Source of the DNA: Agrilutibacter niabensis
GTDB lineage: Bacteria > Pseudomonadota > Gammaproteobacteria > Xanthomonadales > Xanthomonadaceae
Reading direction: 5' to 3'
DNA length: 64,000 nt
Assembly (NCBI RefSeq): GCF_042657165.1
Contig: NZ_JBHSNJ010000012.1
Span: forward strand, 1,364,001 to 1,428,000
In this document: positions 8,682 to 16,666 of the stretch, piece after piece
Layout: every line of letters begins with the position of its first letter
Position numbering within the stretch: the stretch's first letter is position 1
Notes under the pieces: generated by a model
Told to the model about the DNA's origin: nothing
The model's input: the letters and a program-made list of their open reading frames with translations, nothing else
Databases searched by the model: none
Position numbers and translations under genes: made by a program

Positions 8682-9461
8682 TCAGTCGGGATCCACGTCG
8701 TGCTCGACGCCCAGCTCCTTCAGGATCGCCATGCGCAGCTGCTGTACTTCCGGGCTCGTGAGCTTGCGGGGATGCGGCAGGTTCACTTCGAACGACGCCT
8801 GGATCCGCGTCGGCCGCGGCGACAGCACCATGACGCGATCGGCAAGATGGATTGCCTCCTCCACGTCGTGGGTGATCAGAATCACGGTATGCCGCTCCTG
8901 CTCGAGGATCCTCAGCAGCTCGTTGCGCATCTTCAGGCTCATCAGCGCATCGAGCGCGGAGAACGGTTCGTCCATGTACAGGATCGCGGGTTTCACCGCG
9001 AGCGCGCGCGCGAGCTCGACGCGCTTGAGCATGCCGCCGGAGAGTTCATGCGGGTAGCTGCCTTCGAATCCCTTCAGCCCGACGATGGCGGCGTAATGAT
9101 CCGCGATGGCGATCTTCTCGCGCGTGGACTGGCCGCCGTTGAGGCCGAACATCAGGTTCTGCTGCACGGTGAGCCAGGGAAAGACCGAGCCGTGCTGCGA
9201 AATCAGGATGCCTTGCGCACTCGGCCGCGTGCGGATCGCGCCGTCGATGCTGACGCGGCCTTCGTCGGACGGGATGAATCCCGCGATCATCCGCATCAGC
9301 GTGGATTTGCCGCAACCCGAAGGTCCCACTATCGCAATGAACTCGCCGTCGGCCACCTGCAGGCTCACGTCGTCCACCACGGACAAGGTACCCGCGTCGG
9401 TGGCGAAGCTCTTGCGAAGTCCCGCGACCTCGATTTTCGCCGGCAGGGGCTTAGTGGGCAT
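8682..9461 (-). CDS. ABC transporter ATPase, nitrate/sulfonate/taurine type
   Basis: 259 residues. Walker A GPSGCGKS at 46-53, Q-loop region ILISQHGSVFPWLTV, signature LSGGM at 140-144, Walker B LYMDEPF at 161-167 and the H-loop in ILITHDVEEA. Closest in pattern to SsuB/TauB/NrtC-like ATPases. The start ATG 9461 overlaps the permease gene's end by 11 bp, showing translational coupling. Last gene of a five-gene minus-strand operon (12366 to 8682) that also encodes a binding lipoprotein, SCO1-like protein and cupredoxin. The transported substrate is not determined. Confidence 0.9.
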   Translation of the reverse strand: MPTKPLPAKIEVAGLRKSFATDAGTLSVVDDVSLQVADGEFIAIVGPSGCGKSTLMRMIAGFIPSDEGRVSIDGAIRTRPSAQGILISQHGSVFPWLTVQQNLMFGLNGGQSTREKIAIADHYAAIVGLKGFEGSYPHELSGGMLKRVELARALAVKPAILYMDEPFSALDALMSLKMRNELLRILEQERHTVILITHDVEEAIHLADRVMVLSPRPTRIQASFEVNLPHPRKLTSPEVQQLRMAILKELGVEHDVDPD

Positions 9462-10209
9462 AGCGCCAGCGCACGATCTTCAAACCTTCCAGCAAGCGCA
9501 TCAGTCCGTCCAGCAGCAGTCCGATCAAGCCGATGATGATCATGCCGGCGATCACCAGGTCGTAGCGGTTGCCGGCATTGCGTGAGTCGATGATCAGGTA
9601 GCCCAGGCCCGAGCGCAGCGCGATCATCTCGGCGGCGACCACGACCAGCCAGGCCACGCCCAGGCCGATGCGCATGCCGACGATGACCTGCGGCAATACC
9701 GCCGGGATCACGACCTGGGTGAACAAGGTGTAGCGCGACACGCCGAAATTCTCGGCTGCGCGCAGGTAGCGCTTCTCGATGGCGTGCACGCCGGCGACTG
9801 TCTGCACGATCATCGGGAACACGGACGAGATGAAGATCAGATAGATCGGCGATGCGTTGCCCACGCCGAACCAGAGGATGGCGATGGGAATCCACGCGAT
9901 CGGAGAGATGGGCCGCAGGATCTGGAACAACGGATTCAGCGTGTCATAGGCGCCGCGCACCCAGCCCATCCACAGGCCGAGCGGCACGCCGACCGCCACC
10001 GCGAGCAGGAAGCCGACGCCGACGCGACCAAGCGAAGCGCCGATGTGCTGCCACAGCGTGCCGTCGCGAACCAGTTCGACGGTGCCGGTCACCACCTGCC
10101 ACGGCGTCGGGAAGATCACGCTGCGCGTCGCGCCCACGACGAGCCACCATGCAACGAGAAGCAACGCGATGATCGCGATGCCCGGAAGGGACTGCCGCAG
10201 CCTGCTCAT
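9451..10209 (-). CDS. ABC transporter permease, SsuC/TauC-like
   Basis: 252 residues, about six membrane segments. The typical binding-protein-dependent permease loop (EMIALRSGLGYLIIDSRNAG, following EAA-type AAENFGVSRYTLFTQVVIPA) contacts the ATPase. Start ATG 10209 lies 24 bases after the cupredoxin stop. Resembles permeases for nitrate, aliphatic sulfonates or taurine; no ssu, tau or nas enzymes are nearby to say which. Works with the ATPase at 8682-9461 and the lipoprotein at 11341-12366. Confidence 0.9.
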   Translation of the reverse strand: MSRLRQSLPGIAIIALLLVAWWLVVGATRSVIFPTPWQVVTGTVELVRDGTLWQHIGASLGRVGVGFLLAVAVGVPLGLWMGWVRGAYDTLNPLFQILRPISPIAWIPIAILWFGVGNASPIYLIFISSVFPMIVQTVAGVHAIEKRYLRAAENFGVSRYTLFTQVVIPAVLPQVIVGMRIGLGVAWLVVVAAEMIALRSGLGYLIIDSRNAGNRYDLVIAGMIIIGLIGLLLDGLMRLLEGLKIVRWRYAH

Positions 10210-10233
10210 GCGTCCGGGCCCACGATTACAACT

Positions 10234-10689
10234 TCAAGGGGATGGTTCATGCGTTTTGTCAGAGAAAGAATGGGCCAGTTCCAGTACCCGCCAGCGCAAC
10301 CTGCCCCAGGGCGAGGCCGGAAACGGGTCGACGATGATAGTCATCTGGCCGCTGGCGTGTGCGCTGCAGGCGAACTGGTATTCGGATGCGAGCTCGAACG
10401 GCAGGCGAAAGCTCTGCCCGGGCATCAACAGCGCGGGACCGAACGTCTGCGGCACCTTGTCCCGGTTGGTCAGCAACAGGACGTCATTGATGCCGAGCGT
10501 GAGCCGGATCTTCTGCGGCAGGATGTCGACAGGATCGCCGGACCTCCGTCTTGCCCAGGTGCCTTCGGGAATGATGAAGGGCTGTTCGCGACTGGCCGGG
10601 ACGGGCACCGGCGCGTAAGCCGCCCATGCCGCAGCGATCGCAATGGCAACAACCGGGGTCAAGGTCCCTGCAACCCAACGCCGGTTCAC
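10234..10689 (-). CDS. Membrane-anchored cupredoxin-like protein
   Basis: 151 residues from GTG 10689. A single N-terminal membrane segment (about residues 8-28) is followed by a beta-sandwich with the type-1 copper pattern Cys108-x2-His111-x4-Met116 in YQFACSAHASGQM. The first histidine ligand expected in the VPHxFGP-type strand is replaced by Gln81 (VPQTFGP), so a classical blue-copper site may be altered. Periplasm-facing by prediction. Placed between the SCO1-like gene and the ABC permease, which suggests a copper-related step in the same pathway. The copper-binding assignment is from motif only. Confidence 0.75.
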   Translation of the reverse strand: MNRRWVAGTLTPVVAIAIAAAWAAYAPVPVPASREQPFIIPEGTWARRRSGDPVDILPQKIRLTLGINDVLLLTNRDKVPQTFGPALLMPGQSFRLPFELASEYQFACSAHASGQMTIIVDPFPASPWGRLRWRVLELAHSFSDKTHEPSP

Positions 10690-10729
10690 GATGCGCCCCG
10701 CGCCGGCGAACTCGCCCTTGAATGCAAGA

Positions 10730-11323
10730 TCATTCGCTCAGCAGCGCCTGGATGTCGTGCACGTAATCGGCGGGCAACCGGCCGTACGGCATCATCCCGC
10801 GCAGCAGTCCCTTGCGATCGATCAGGTACACGGACGAGGAGTGGCCGACGGAGTAGCTGTCGCCGACCGGCTTGCGCTGGGCCATGACGCCATACTTCCC
10901 GCGCACCGCCGCCAGTTGCGCGGGCGTGCCGGTACCGCCGACGAAGCTCGGGTCGAAGCCGTGGAGGTAAGCGCGCATCCGCTTCGCATCGTCGCGCTCC
11001 GGATCGACGGTGACGTAAACCACCTGCACCTGCTTGCCCTGGTCGCCCAGCCGCTTGCGGACCTGCGCCAGCACGGCCAGCGTCGTCGGGCAGACCTTCG
11101 GGCACGAGGTGAACCCGAAGCCCAGCAGGACCACCTTGCCGCGATAGTCCGCCAGGGAAAGCGTGCCGCCGTTGGATGACTGCAGCGTCAGTTCCGGCGC
11201 CGCCCTGGGCGGCTCGAACACGCCGGCCTTGAGCGTGGCCCGACCTGCGGCGACCGCGTACGTCGCACAGAGCAGCGCCAGGATCGCGATCGTCCAAACA
11301 GCAATGCGTCGTTGAAACTTCAT
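10730..11323 (-). CDS. SCO1/SenC family copper chaperone/thioredoxin-fold protein
   Basis: 197 residues when started at ATG 11323; the frame is open further upstream but that part overlaps the preceding gene. N-terminal membrane anchor or signal (about residues 7-26), then a thioredoxin fold with Cys74-x3-Cys78 in FTSCPKVCPTT and the conserved His161 in SYSVGHSSSVYLID, i.e. the complete copper-binding triad of SCO proteins, plus VVYVTVDPERD. SCO proteins deliver copper to, or keep reduced the thiols of, the CuA site of cytochrome oxidase or nitrous-oxide reductase. Here no oxidase gene is adjacent; the partner is instead a cupredoxin and an ABC transporter. Confidence 0.9.
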   Translation of the reverse strand: MKFQRRIAVWTIAILALLCATYAVAAGRATLKAGVFEPPRAAPELTLQSSNGGTLSLADYRGKVVLLGFGFTSCPKVCPTTLAVLAQVRKRLGDQGKQVQVVYVTVDPERDDAKRMRAYLHGFDPSFVGGTGTPAQLAAVRGKYGVMAQRKPVGDSYSVGHSSSVYLIDRKGLLRGMMPYGRLPADYVHDIQALLSE

Positions 11324-11340
11324 GGCGCAGCGACCGTGGC

Positions 11341-12366
11341 TCAGAGATTGATGGACACGGGTTGCGCAGCGCGGGCGAAGCTCTCGTCCATGTAAGTTTC
11401 GTAGGCGATCGGATGCTTGATCGTGCCTGCTTCCATGGACAGCCGCATCAGTTCCTCGAACTCGTTGCGGATCATCCGCAGATCGCCGTAAGTGACCCGG
11501 TCCGTCGGATTCTCCATGACGAAGCGGATGATGTTCGGGTCCTGGTTGAAATACTCGCGGCCCGCCGCGATGGCGACCGCCTTTTCGCGATTCGCCTGCT
11601 GCGCGTCCAGCCACTGGCCGGCACCGAGCACGTGATTGACCAGGTCCTGTACCAGCGGGCGATTGGTCTGGATCAGTTCCTCCCGCACCGTGAGCACGCA
11701 GCAGATGTAGTTGCGCCATTCGTCGCGGGTCATTCGCAAGGGGCGTGCGTAGCCGGCGCGCTGGGCGGCGGCGCCGAACGGCTCACCGGTGCAGTACGCG
11801 TCGACGGCGTTCGCATACAGCGCAGCGGGCATGTCCGGCGGCGGCATTTCGACGATCTCGATGTCCGCGGGCGTCATGCCTTCCTGCTGGAGCATCTTGC
11901 GAAGGAACAGGAAGTCCACCGCGAAGCGGCTGGGAATGGCGATGCGCTTGCCGGCCAGCTGGCGGAACTTCCCGTACGGCGAATCGGTGCGCACCATGAT
12001 CACCGCGCCGGAACGATGCCCGAGCGAGACGATTTTCACCGGGATCTTCTTGTCGGCCAGGTCCATGACCAGGGGCGCCAGCATGTAGGCCGCCTGGATG
12101 CGCCCGGCCATCAGCGACTCCTTGATCTCGGGCCACCCGCTGTACTTGCTGAACTTGAACCCGACCCCCTGCCCGCCCGCCGGCGTCGCCTTGGACCGAG
12201 CCACGCAGGCAACCGGCAACGTGAGGTTGCACGTCACCGGCAGTCCGCCGACGACCAGTTCGGTCGGCGACGTCTCGCCGGCGCACGCCGCCAGCCCCCC
12301 AGGCAGGGCCGCGACCATCATTGCCTGGAGCATTCGTCTACGGTGGAGTTGGTGCGCGCTCAGCAT
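11341..12366 (-). CDS. NrtA/SsuA-type substrate-binding lipoprotein
   Basis: 341 residues from ATG 12366. Signal with RRRMLQAMM and lipobox GGLAAC (Cys28), so probably a lipoprotein, possibly Tat-routed. The body is a periplasmic binding protein of the nitrate/bicarbonate/sulfonate class: ESLMAGRIQAAYMLAPLV, GKRIAIPSRFAVDFLFLRKM, and VDAYCTGEPFGAAAQ, which matches the GEP motif of NrtA/CmpA proteins. First gene of the operon; the SCO1-like gene follows after 17 bases. The ligand cannot be read from sequence; linkage to two copper proteins argues against a simple nitrate or sulfonate uptake role, but this is inference. Confidence 0.85.
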   Translation of the reverse strand: MLSAHQLHRRRMLQAMMVAALPGGLAACAGETSPTELVVGGLPVTCNLTLPVACVARSKATPAGGQGVGFKFSKYSGWPEIKESLMAGRIQAAYMLAPLVMDLADKKIPVKIVSLGHRSGAVIMVRTDSPYGKFRQLAGKRIAIPSRFAVDFLFLRKMLQQEGMTPADIEIVEMPPPDMPAALYANAVDAYCTGEPFGAAAQRAGYARPLRMTRDEWRNYICCVLTVREELIQTNRPLVQDLVNHVLGAGQWLDAQQANREKAVAIAAGREYFNQDPNIIRFVMENPTDRVTYGDLRMIRNEFEELMRLSMEAGTIKHPIAYETYMDESFARAAQPVSINL

Positions 12367-12426
12367 GCCAAAGCAAGTCGTAATTTCCTGGCCCCGAGTG
12401 TAGCCCAGCGGTAGCGGCTGGTCGTC

Positions 12427-12975
12427 CTACTCCACCGGCGTCGGCGCGCTGAAACCCTTGCTGTAGATCCCGGAACGATCGAAGCAGCACGCGCGGCGCT
12501 TTCCGGAGGCGAGCATTCCGCAGGCAGTGGCGATCCGTCGCGCGCGCGTTTCAGCTTGCTTTCCTGAGGTGATCCAGTGGATCCAGTCCCTTCGTGCCAC
12601 GGGCGTGATGTCCGACCACTGCGCAAGCGCGGCCGGGATTTCCGCCAGAGCCTTTCGAAGGTCGGGCGGTACGCGGGGCTCGGGCTCTTCTGCGGCCGGC
12701 GTGAGCTCGAGCGTGACTGTGTCGCCCGCTGTGACTCCTGCGCGTTCGCGCAAGGCCCGGCTCACCTTGAGCCAATGGCTGCCCTGCCCGTCCGGCTCGA
12801 GCGTCGCCTGGAACGACTGTCCCTCGAGGGTGCCCTCGACGGTCGTCATGCTCCGCGTCGGCAGCTTCGCGCTGGCTGTTGCAGGCAGTAGAAGGAAGCT
12901 CCAGGAAGCGCCCTTGGGACTCGCCGGCCGCAGCAGCTCCGCCTTGAACCTGATTTTCGCAGCAACCTTGCCCAT
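12427..12975 (-). CDS. DUF1905/YdeI-type protein
   Basis: 182 residues if started at ATG 12975. N-terminal half is a DUF1905 domain (VAAKIRFKAELLRP, then WSFLLLPATASAKLPTRSMT and WLKVSRALRERAGVTAGDTV), C-terminal half is the YdeI/OmpD-associated helical region (PPDLRKALAEIPAALAQWSD, then ARRDWIHWITSGKQAETRAR). Proteins with this pair are annotated as bacteriocin-resistance-like but are biochemically uncharacterised. No strong ribosome binding site was seen at this start. Lies downstream of nothing obvious; the upstream DNA to 13370 is non-coding. Confidence 0.75.
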   Translation of the reverse strand: MGKVAAKIRFKAELLRPASPKGASWSFLLLPATASAKLPTRSMTTVEGTLEGQSFQATLEPDGQGSHWLKVSRALRERAGVTAGDTVTLELTPAAEEPEPRVPPDLRKALAEIPAALAQWSDITPVARRDWIHWITSGKQAETRARRIATACGMLASGKRRACCFDRSGIYSKGFSAPTPVE

Positions 12976-13370
12976 GCCGGCACGGTACAACAGCAGCCCG
13001 ATGAGGTGAGGTTGATTCCCCTGATCAGAACTCTTCTTGCCAACCTGAGAAAGATGGGGTGCACCAAGGGCCGCGGCGGGTATTGAGATGCGGGGCGACG
13101 CAGGAATCAACAGCCCGCCCCCTCCCCACGGGGATTCACCCGAATGGGTGTAGCAACCAATGATCGACCGTCCGGGGCCCCGAAGGTCGTTAGAGCCACT
13201 GAAGCCCCTGGCATTCCGGCCCGCAATGGCACGGAACTGCAACTGAGGCGGGGATCGGTACCTTCGGGTACTTGGGGTTCCTGTCCAAGTCAGCGCGCGT
13301 GCTCGCCATGCGCGGCCGGCGGCGCGTCCGCAGGAAGTCCGTTGCTGTTCACCGGCGCAGGATGATTACG
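12976..13370. other. Intergenic stretch between divergent genes, nothing recognised
   Basis: 395 bases between the DUF1905 gene (minus) and the LuxR-type regulator (plus). Contains short GC-rich self-complementary runs around 13100-13140 but no coding frame with plausible composition, no repeat family seen elsewhere in the window, and no clear promoter. Confidence 0.5.
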
Positions 13371-14144
13371 ATGCATGCAGAGCAGGCCATCGCAGTGCGA
13401 TCAGGCGCAGCATCCTACACGGCCCCGCTTGTCCTCGAAGAACCAGGGGACCAGGCCGCCGGCGTCATTGCGGTCATGGTCGCTTCCGGCCGCAAGTCCG
13501 TGCATGCGGCGTGGCGCTCCATGCTGGCGCTCGAGCAAGGCGTCGAGATCAAGGGCGAGCCGGTCATGGATGCGAGCCTCCTTGCAGCCTGCATAGAACG
13601 TCACCTGCCCAACGTCCTGCTGCTCGACAAGGCATTGCTCGACAGGCTCGAACCGCAGTCGCTGCGCAGGATCCACGAGCAGCGCCAACACGTACGCGTG
13701 CTCCTGTTGTGGGACGAGGTCTGCCCTGGCCTGGTGGCCGACGTCCTGCGCAACCGGTTCCACGGCTTCCTGCCGACGACATGCGCGCCCGAGACCTGCC
13801 TGAAGGCCATCCGGGCCGTCAGCCAAGGCGAGCTATGGCTGTCGCGCGCGTCGATGGCCATGGCCATCGTCGACCTGCTGAGCCTGGATCCCGGGGATGC
13901 CGGAGCATCGGTCGACGCGCTCCACGCCGACGCATCCGAAGCGCTCACTCCGAGGGAACTGCAGGTCGTCGCACGCTTGCGCCGTGGATACATCAACAAG
14001 GAAATCGCGCAGGAACTCGGTATCCGGGAAGACACCGTCAAGAAGCACCTGCAAAGCGTATTCGCGAAGCTGGGGGTGCACCGCCGCGCCCTGGTAGCAC
14101 TGCGCGGGCTGCCCGGCAACGGTGCGACCCATTCCATTGCGTGA
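13371..14144 (+). CDS. LuxR-family response-regulator-like transcription factor
   Basis: 257 residues from ATG 13371, with AGGA eight bases upstream; ATG 13362 is an alternative. The N-terminal part resembles a receiver domain with NVLLLDKALLDRL at the phospho-acceptor strand and VRVLLLWDEV later, but it is divergent and the acidic pocket is not obvious, so it may work without phosphorylation. The C-terminus is a clear GerE-type helix-turn-helix: LTPRELQVVARLRRGYINKE, IAQELGIREDTVKKHL, VFAKLGVHRR. No cognate sensor kinase is adjacent. Convergent with the two small secreted-protein genes that end at 14242. Confidence 0.8.
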   Translation: MHAEQAIAVRSGAASYTAPLVLEEPGDQAAGVIAVMVASGRKSVHAAWRSMLALEQGVEIKGEPVMDASLLAACIERHLPNVLLLDKALLDRLEPQSLRRIHEQRQHVRVLLLWDEVCPGLVADVLRNRFHGFLPTTCAPETCLKAIRAVSQGELWLSRASMAMAIVDLLSLDPGDAGASVDALHADASEALTPRELQVVARLRRGYINKEIAQELGIREDTVKKHLQSVFAKLGVHRRALVALRGLPGNGATHSIA

Positions 14145-14241
14145 CTGACCCGATGCAGAAACGCGGGGCAATCGAGACGGACCTAAGTCCGCACGATCGC
14201 AGCCGCGCCTCTGCACGCTGACCCTGCGGTTTTCGACCCGG

Positions 14242-14643
14242 TCAGTTGCCCGGCTCCGGCGGTTGCGGAATCGCCCTTCTCGCAAGGCATTCCACATTGG
14301 ACTCCTTGTGGGGGCCTACCACCGAGGCCAGGTGCAGCGGCGGGTCGTAGATCATGAAAGCGAAACCATCGCCGTGGGCGAAATGGGCCGCCATCGCGTT
14401 GTCGCTTGCCCCGATCAGGATCCCCAGGAATTCTTCACCGGTAAAAGTCATCAGTGATCCGTCCGACAGGATGAAAGTGCAGTTGCCGGTCGCTTCGCAG
14501 TTGGCGCCCAGGTCCCTGGGGCCGCCAATGTTGTGACATACGGCTTCCGGGGGCGGCTTCGTCCCGCCAGCGATTGCGGAACCCGCGATCAAGGTCGCGC
14601 CAAGCGCCGCCGTCATCAATGATTTTTTTGTCAGCCCAGTCAT
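14242..14643 (-). CDS. Small secreted protein, paralogue A of a tandem pair
   Basis: 133 residues from ATG 14643. N-terminal signal peptide (SLMTAALGATLIAGSAIAGG). The mature part of about 107 residues has four cysteines (in VCHNIGG, ANCEATGNC and NVECLARR) that could form two disulphides, and an FAHGDGF motif. It is about 60-65% identical by eye to the product of 14768-15166, including ends. No known family recognised; function unknown. It is secreted or periplasmic by prediction. Confidence 0.75.
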   Translation of the reverse strand: MTGLTKKSLMTAALGATLIAGSAIAGGTKPPPEAVCHNIGGPRDLGANCEATGNCTFILSDGSLMTFTGEEFLGILIGASDNAMAAHFAHGDGFAFMIYDPPLHLASVVGPHKESNVECLARRAIPQPPEPGN

Positions 14644-14767
14644 TTCAATCTCCTTGTTTCAAGTCGCATGAGCGCACGCAGAAACGCGGCACCATCGACA
14701 CGGAAGTCCGTCCGTTCAATCGCCGCCGCGCCTCTGCAGGCGCATAACTACGCGCTTCTGGCCAGGG

Positions 14768-15166
14768 TCAGTTGCCGGGTTCCGGCGGCTGTTCGGTGGT
14801 CTCTCGCCTGGCAAGGCATTCCACATTGGATGCCTGGTGGGGACCGATCACCGATGCCAGGTGCAGCGCCGGGTCGAAGACCCTGGTGGCGAAACCGTCG
14901 CCATGGGCGAGGTGGGGCACCCATGCGTTGTCGTTCGCGCCGATGATGATTCCCAGGAACTGATTGTCGGCAAACTCCAGTACCTCACCGCTCTCCAGCA
15001 AGACGGAGCAATTGCCGGTGGCTTCGCAGTTGGCGCCAAGGTCCCGTGGTCCGCCAATGTTGTGGCACAGGATATTCGGCGGCGGTTTCGTCCCGCCAGC
15101 GATCGCGGAGCCGGCGATCAAGGTCAGCGCGGCCGTCAGCATTGATTTCTTTGTCAGGCCAATCAT
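14768..15166 (-). CDS. Small secreted protein, paralogue B of a tandem pair
   Basis: 132 residues from ATG 15166. Same plan as its neighbour at 14242-14643: signal peptide, GGTKPPPN, CHNIGGPRDLGANCEATGNC, LAHGDGF, LHLASVIGPHQASNVECLAR, and a PPEPGN tail. The four cysteines and the HGDGF motif are conserved, while the middle strand (LLESGEVLEFADNQFLGII) diverges. The two genes are 124 bp apart on the same strand, so they arose by tandem duplication. Function unknown. Confidence 0.75.
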   Translation of the reverse strand: MIGLTKKSMLTAALTLIAGSAIAGGTKPPPNILCHNIGGPRDLGANCEATGNCSVLLESGEVLEFADNQFLGIIIGANDNAWVPHLAHGDGFATRVFDPALHLASVIGPHQASNVECLARRETTEQPPEPGN

Positions 15167-15342
15167 TTCAGTCTCCTCGTCTCAGTTTGGTTGGAGCATG
15201 TATTGCAACTCGCTTGTCACGACTCGATGCCCGTGCGTTCCTTCTGCCGCAACCGCACGGTGTCAGACTCGAAATCGTGGAGCTATTCCACGAAAGGGGT
15301 ATCGATATCCGCCGCCACGCGCTGACGCCGGCAACCGGCCGG

Positions 15343-16356
15343 CTACCGGGTGACCGTGAATCCATTGGGCAGGACGCCGCCGGTGCCGACGCGCACGTTC
15401 CAGACCGGTTTCGGTCCGGGGTTCTTCTTGTAGGGCACCGTGACGGTGGCCGTGATCTGGTCGACCGTGTCTGTGTTCGACGTCAGCTGCACATTGCTGG
15501 CAACTGGCCGTTGGCCGTTGCCGCCATCGAAAGTGACGCCCATGCCGGAGGTGAATCCGTATCCGGTGATGGTGACCTGCACGCTCGTGCCCACGCGCGC
15601 CGATTTCGGCGTGATCGACGCTACCGCCGAGCATTGGCCGCTGCTGTCGAGCACGGTGGCGGTACTCGGCTTCTTGATGCTGAGCAGCAGGCACGAGACG
15701 TTGTCGTTCTCGTTGGTTTCGAGAAGCAGCTTCTTGGGATCGACTTCGATCTTCAGCTGGTAGATGCCGTCGGCGTTGCTGGTGAAATCAATCTCCTGCC
15801 CGGCGAGCTCGGCGCCGTAGGTATCGGCCCACCCGACCGACATGCCCTGCAGGTCGCGCCCGCACCGGCTGTAGAACGCCGAACTCGGTGCGCCCGGCAA
15901 ACTGAGCCTGATCGGGGTGGTATCCATGATGCAGAACGTGGTCTTGGCGCCGGTGCGCAACGACCCGCCCGGCGCATTCAACGGTTGCAGCGTGTAGAGC
16001 GCGTAGTCGTTGAAATGCATGTGATCGTGGGCGGGGTGGTATTCGAAGGCGCCCGCGTAGTTGAGGACCGGACTGCCGGTGCTCTGGTATACGACCTGGT
16101 ACACGCGCAGCTTGCCCGAGCCGGTTTCGACTTCACCGGCCGCCAGTTCCAGCGGCCCGATGCCGCTGTTCCAGGTGGTGGTGCCGAACCGCAGCGTGGA
16201 ACGGCCGCCCGCGTCCGTGGCCAGCGACGTGTTGAAGGCAGGCAGCGCGATCAGGTTCGGGCGCAAGGCCGTCTGCGCGGCGGCAATGCCGGGGAGCGAC
16301 AGCGCGGCGGCGACGGTGGAGGCCAGCCACAGCGTGCGAAGTGAGTGTGGAGTCAT
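15343..16356 (-). CDS. Secreted lysyl-oxidase-like protein with IPT/TIG domain
   Basis: 337 residues from ATG 16356; signal peptide to about residue 28. Residues about 30-240 match the lysyl oxidase family: the copper-binding cluster at 107-114 (HPAHDHMHFNDYALY) corresponds to the histidine-rich site of lysyl oxidase, and the GWADTY, GQEIDFT, DGIYQLKIEVDP and ETNENDN blocks follow in family order. Residues about 250-337 form an IPT/TIG beta-sandwich (ITPKSARVGTSVQVTITGYG). Lysyl oxidases deaminate lysine side chains oxidatively using copper and a tyrosine-derived cofactor; activity of the bacterial form here is untested. Extracellular by prediction. Confidence 0.8.
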   Translation of the reverse strand: MTPHSLRTLWLASTVAAALSLPGIAAAQTALRPNLIALPAFNTSLATDAGGRSTLRFGTTTWNSGIGPLELAAGEVETGSGKLRVYQVVYQSTGSPVLNYAGAFEYHPAHDHMHFNDYALYTLQPLNAPGGSLRTGAKTTFCIMDTTPIRLSLPGAPSSAFYSRCGRDLQGMSVGWADTYGAELAGQEIDFTSNADGIYQLKIEVDPKKLLLETNENDNVSCLLLSIKKPSTATVLDSSGQCSAVASITPKSARVGTSVQVTITGYGFTSGMGVTFDGGNGQRPVASNVQLTSNTDTVDQITATVTVPYKKNPGPKPVWNVRVGTGGVLPNGFTVTR

Positions 16357-16666
16357 TGCGGCACTCCTCTACGGGTCATCCCAGGCGCCCCGAGCAACTC
16401 GATGGCTGGTGGCGCGAGCCCTTCGTGACCGATCGATGCGGCAGCCCACGCCGCTGCCCGGCGGCCAACGCGCCGGACCGGCGGTTGGTCCACCCAAGCT
16501 GTCAGGGTCGGCCGGGGCCGGCAATTCCACTAAAGGGGAAGTCCGGGATGCCAGCACGCGATCAATCCCGTCGGGCTTGCCGCTCGTCGGAATAATGAGA
16601 TTGGTAATTGCTAATGAGATACTTGTCTCATTACCATTTCCCGCAACCATTCCGGAGATTCCTGTC
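16357..16666. other. Divergent intergenic region containing an operator
   Basis: 310 bases between the lysyl-oxidase-like gene (minus) and the SnoaL-like gene (plus). The right third is AT-rich and holds the perfect inverted repeat at 16612-16633 listed separately; the remainder shows nothing recognisable. Confidence 0.5.
16612..16633. promoter_or_regulatory. Perfect inverted repeat, probable TetR-type operator
   Basis: TAATGAGA-N6-TCTCATTA, a perfect 8-bp-arm palindrome of 22 bp, 34 bases before the SnoaL-like start. A further direct copy of AATGAGA lies at 16594-16600. Size, symmetry and position fit a TetR-family operator, and a TetR-family gene is the second gene of this unit (17094-17705). 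Autoregulation is inferred. Confidence 0.65.

Noticed and set aside
14242..15166. Toxin-antitoxin or bacteriocin-immunity pair
   Set aside because: Both proteins have signal peptides and are paralogues of each other, so they are not a toxin with its antitoxin; no supporting context.
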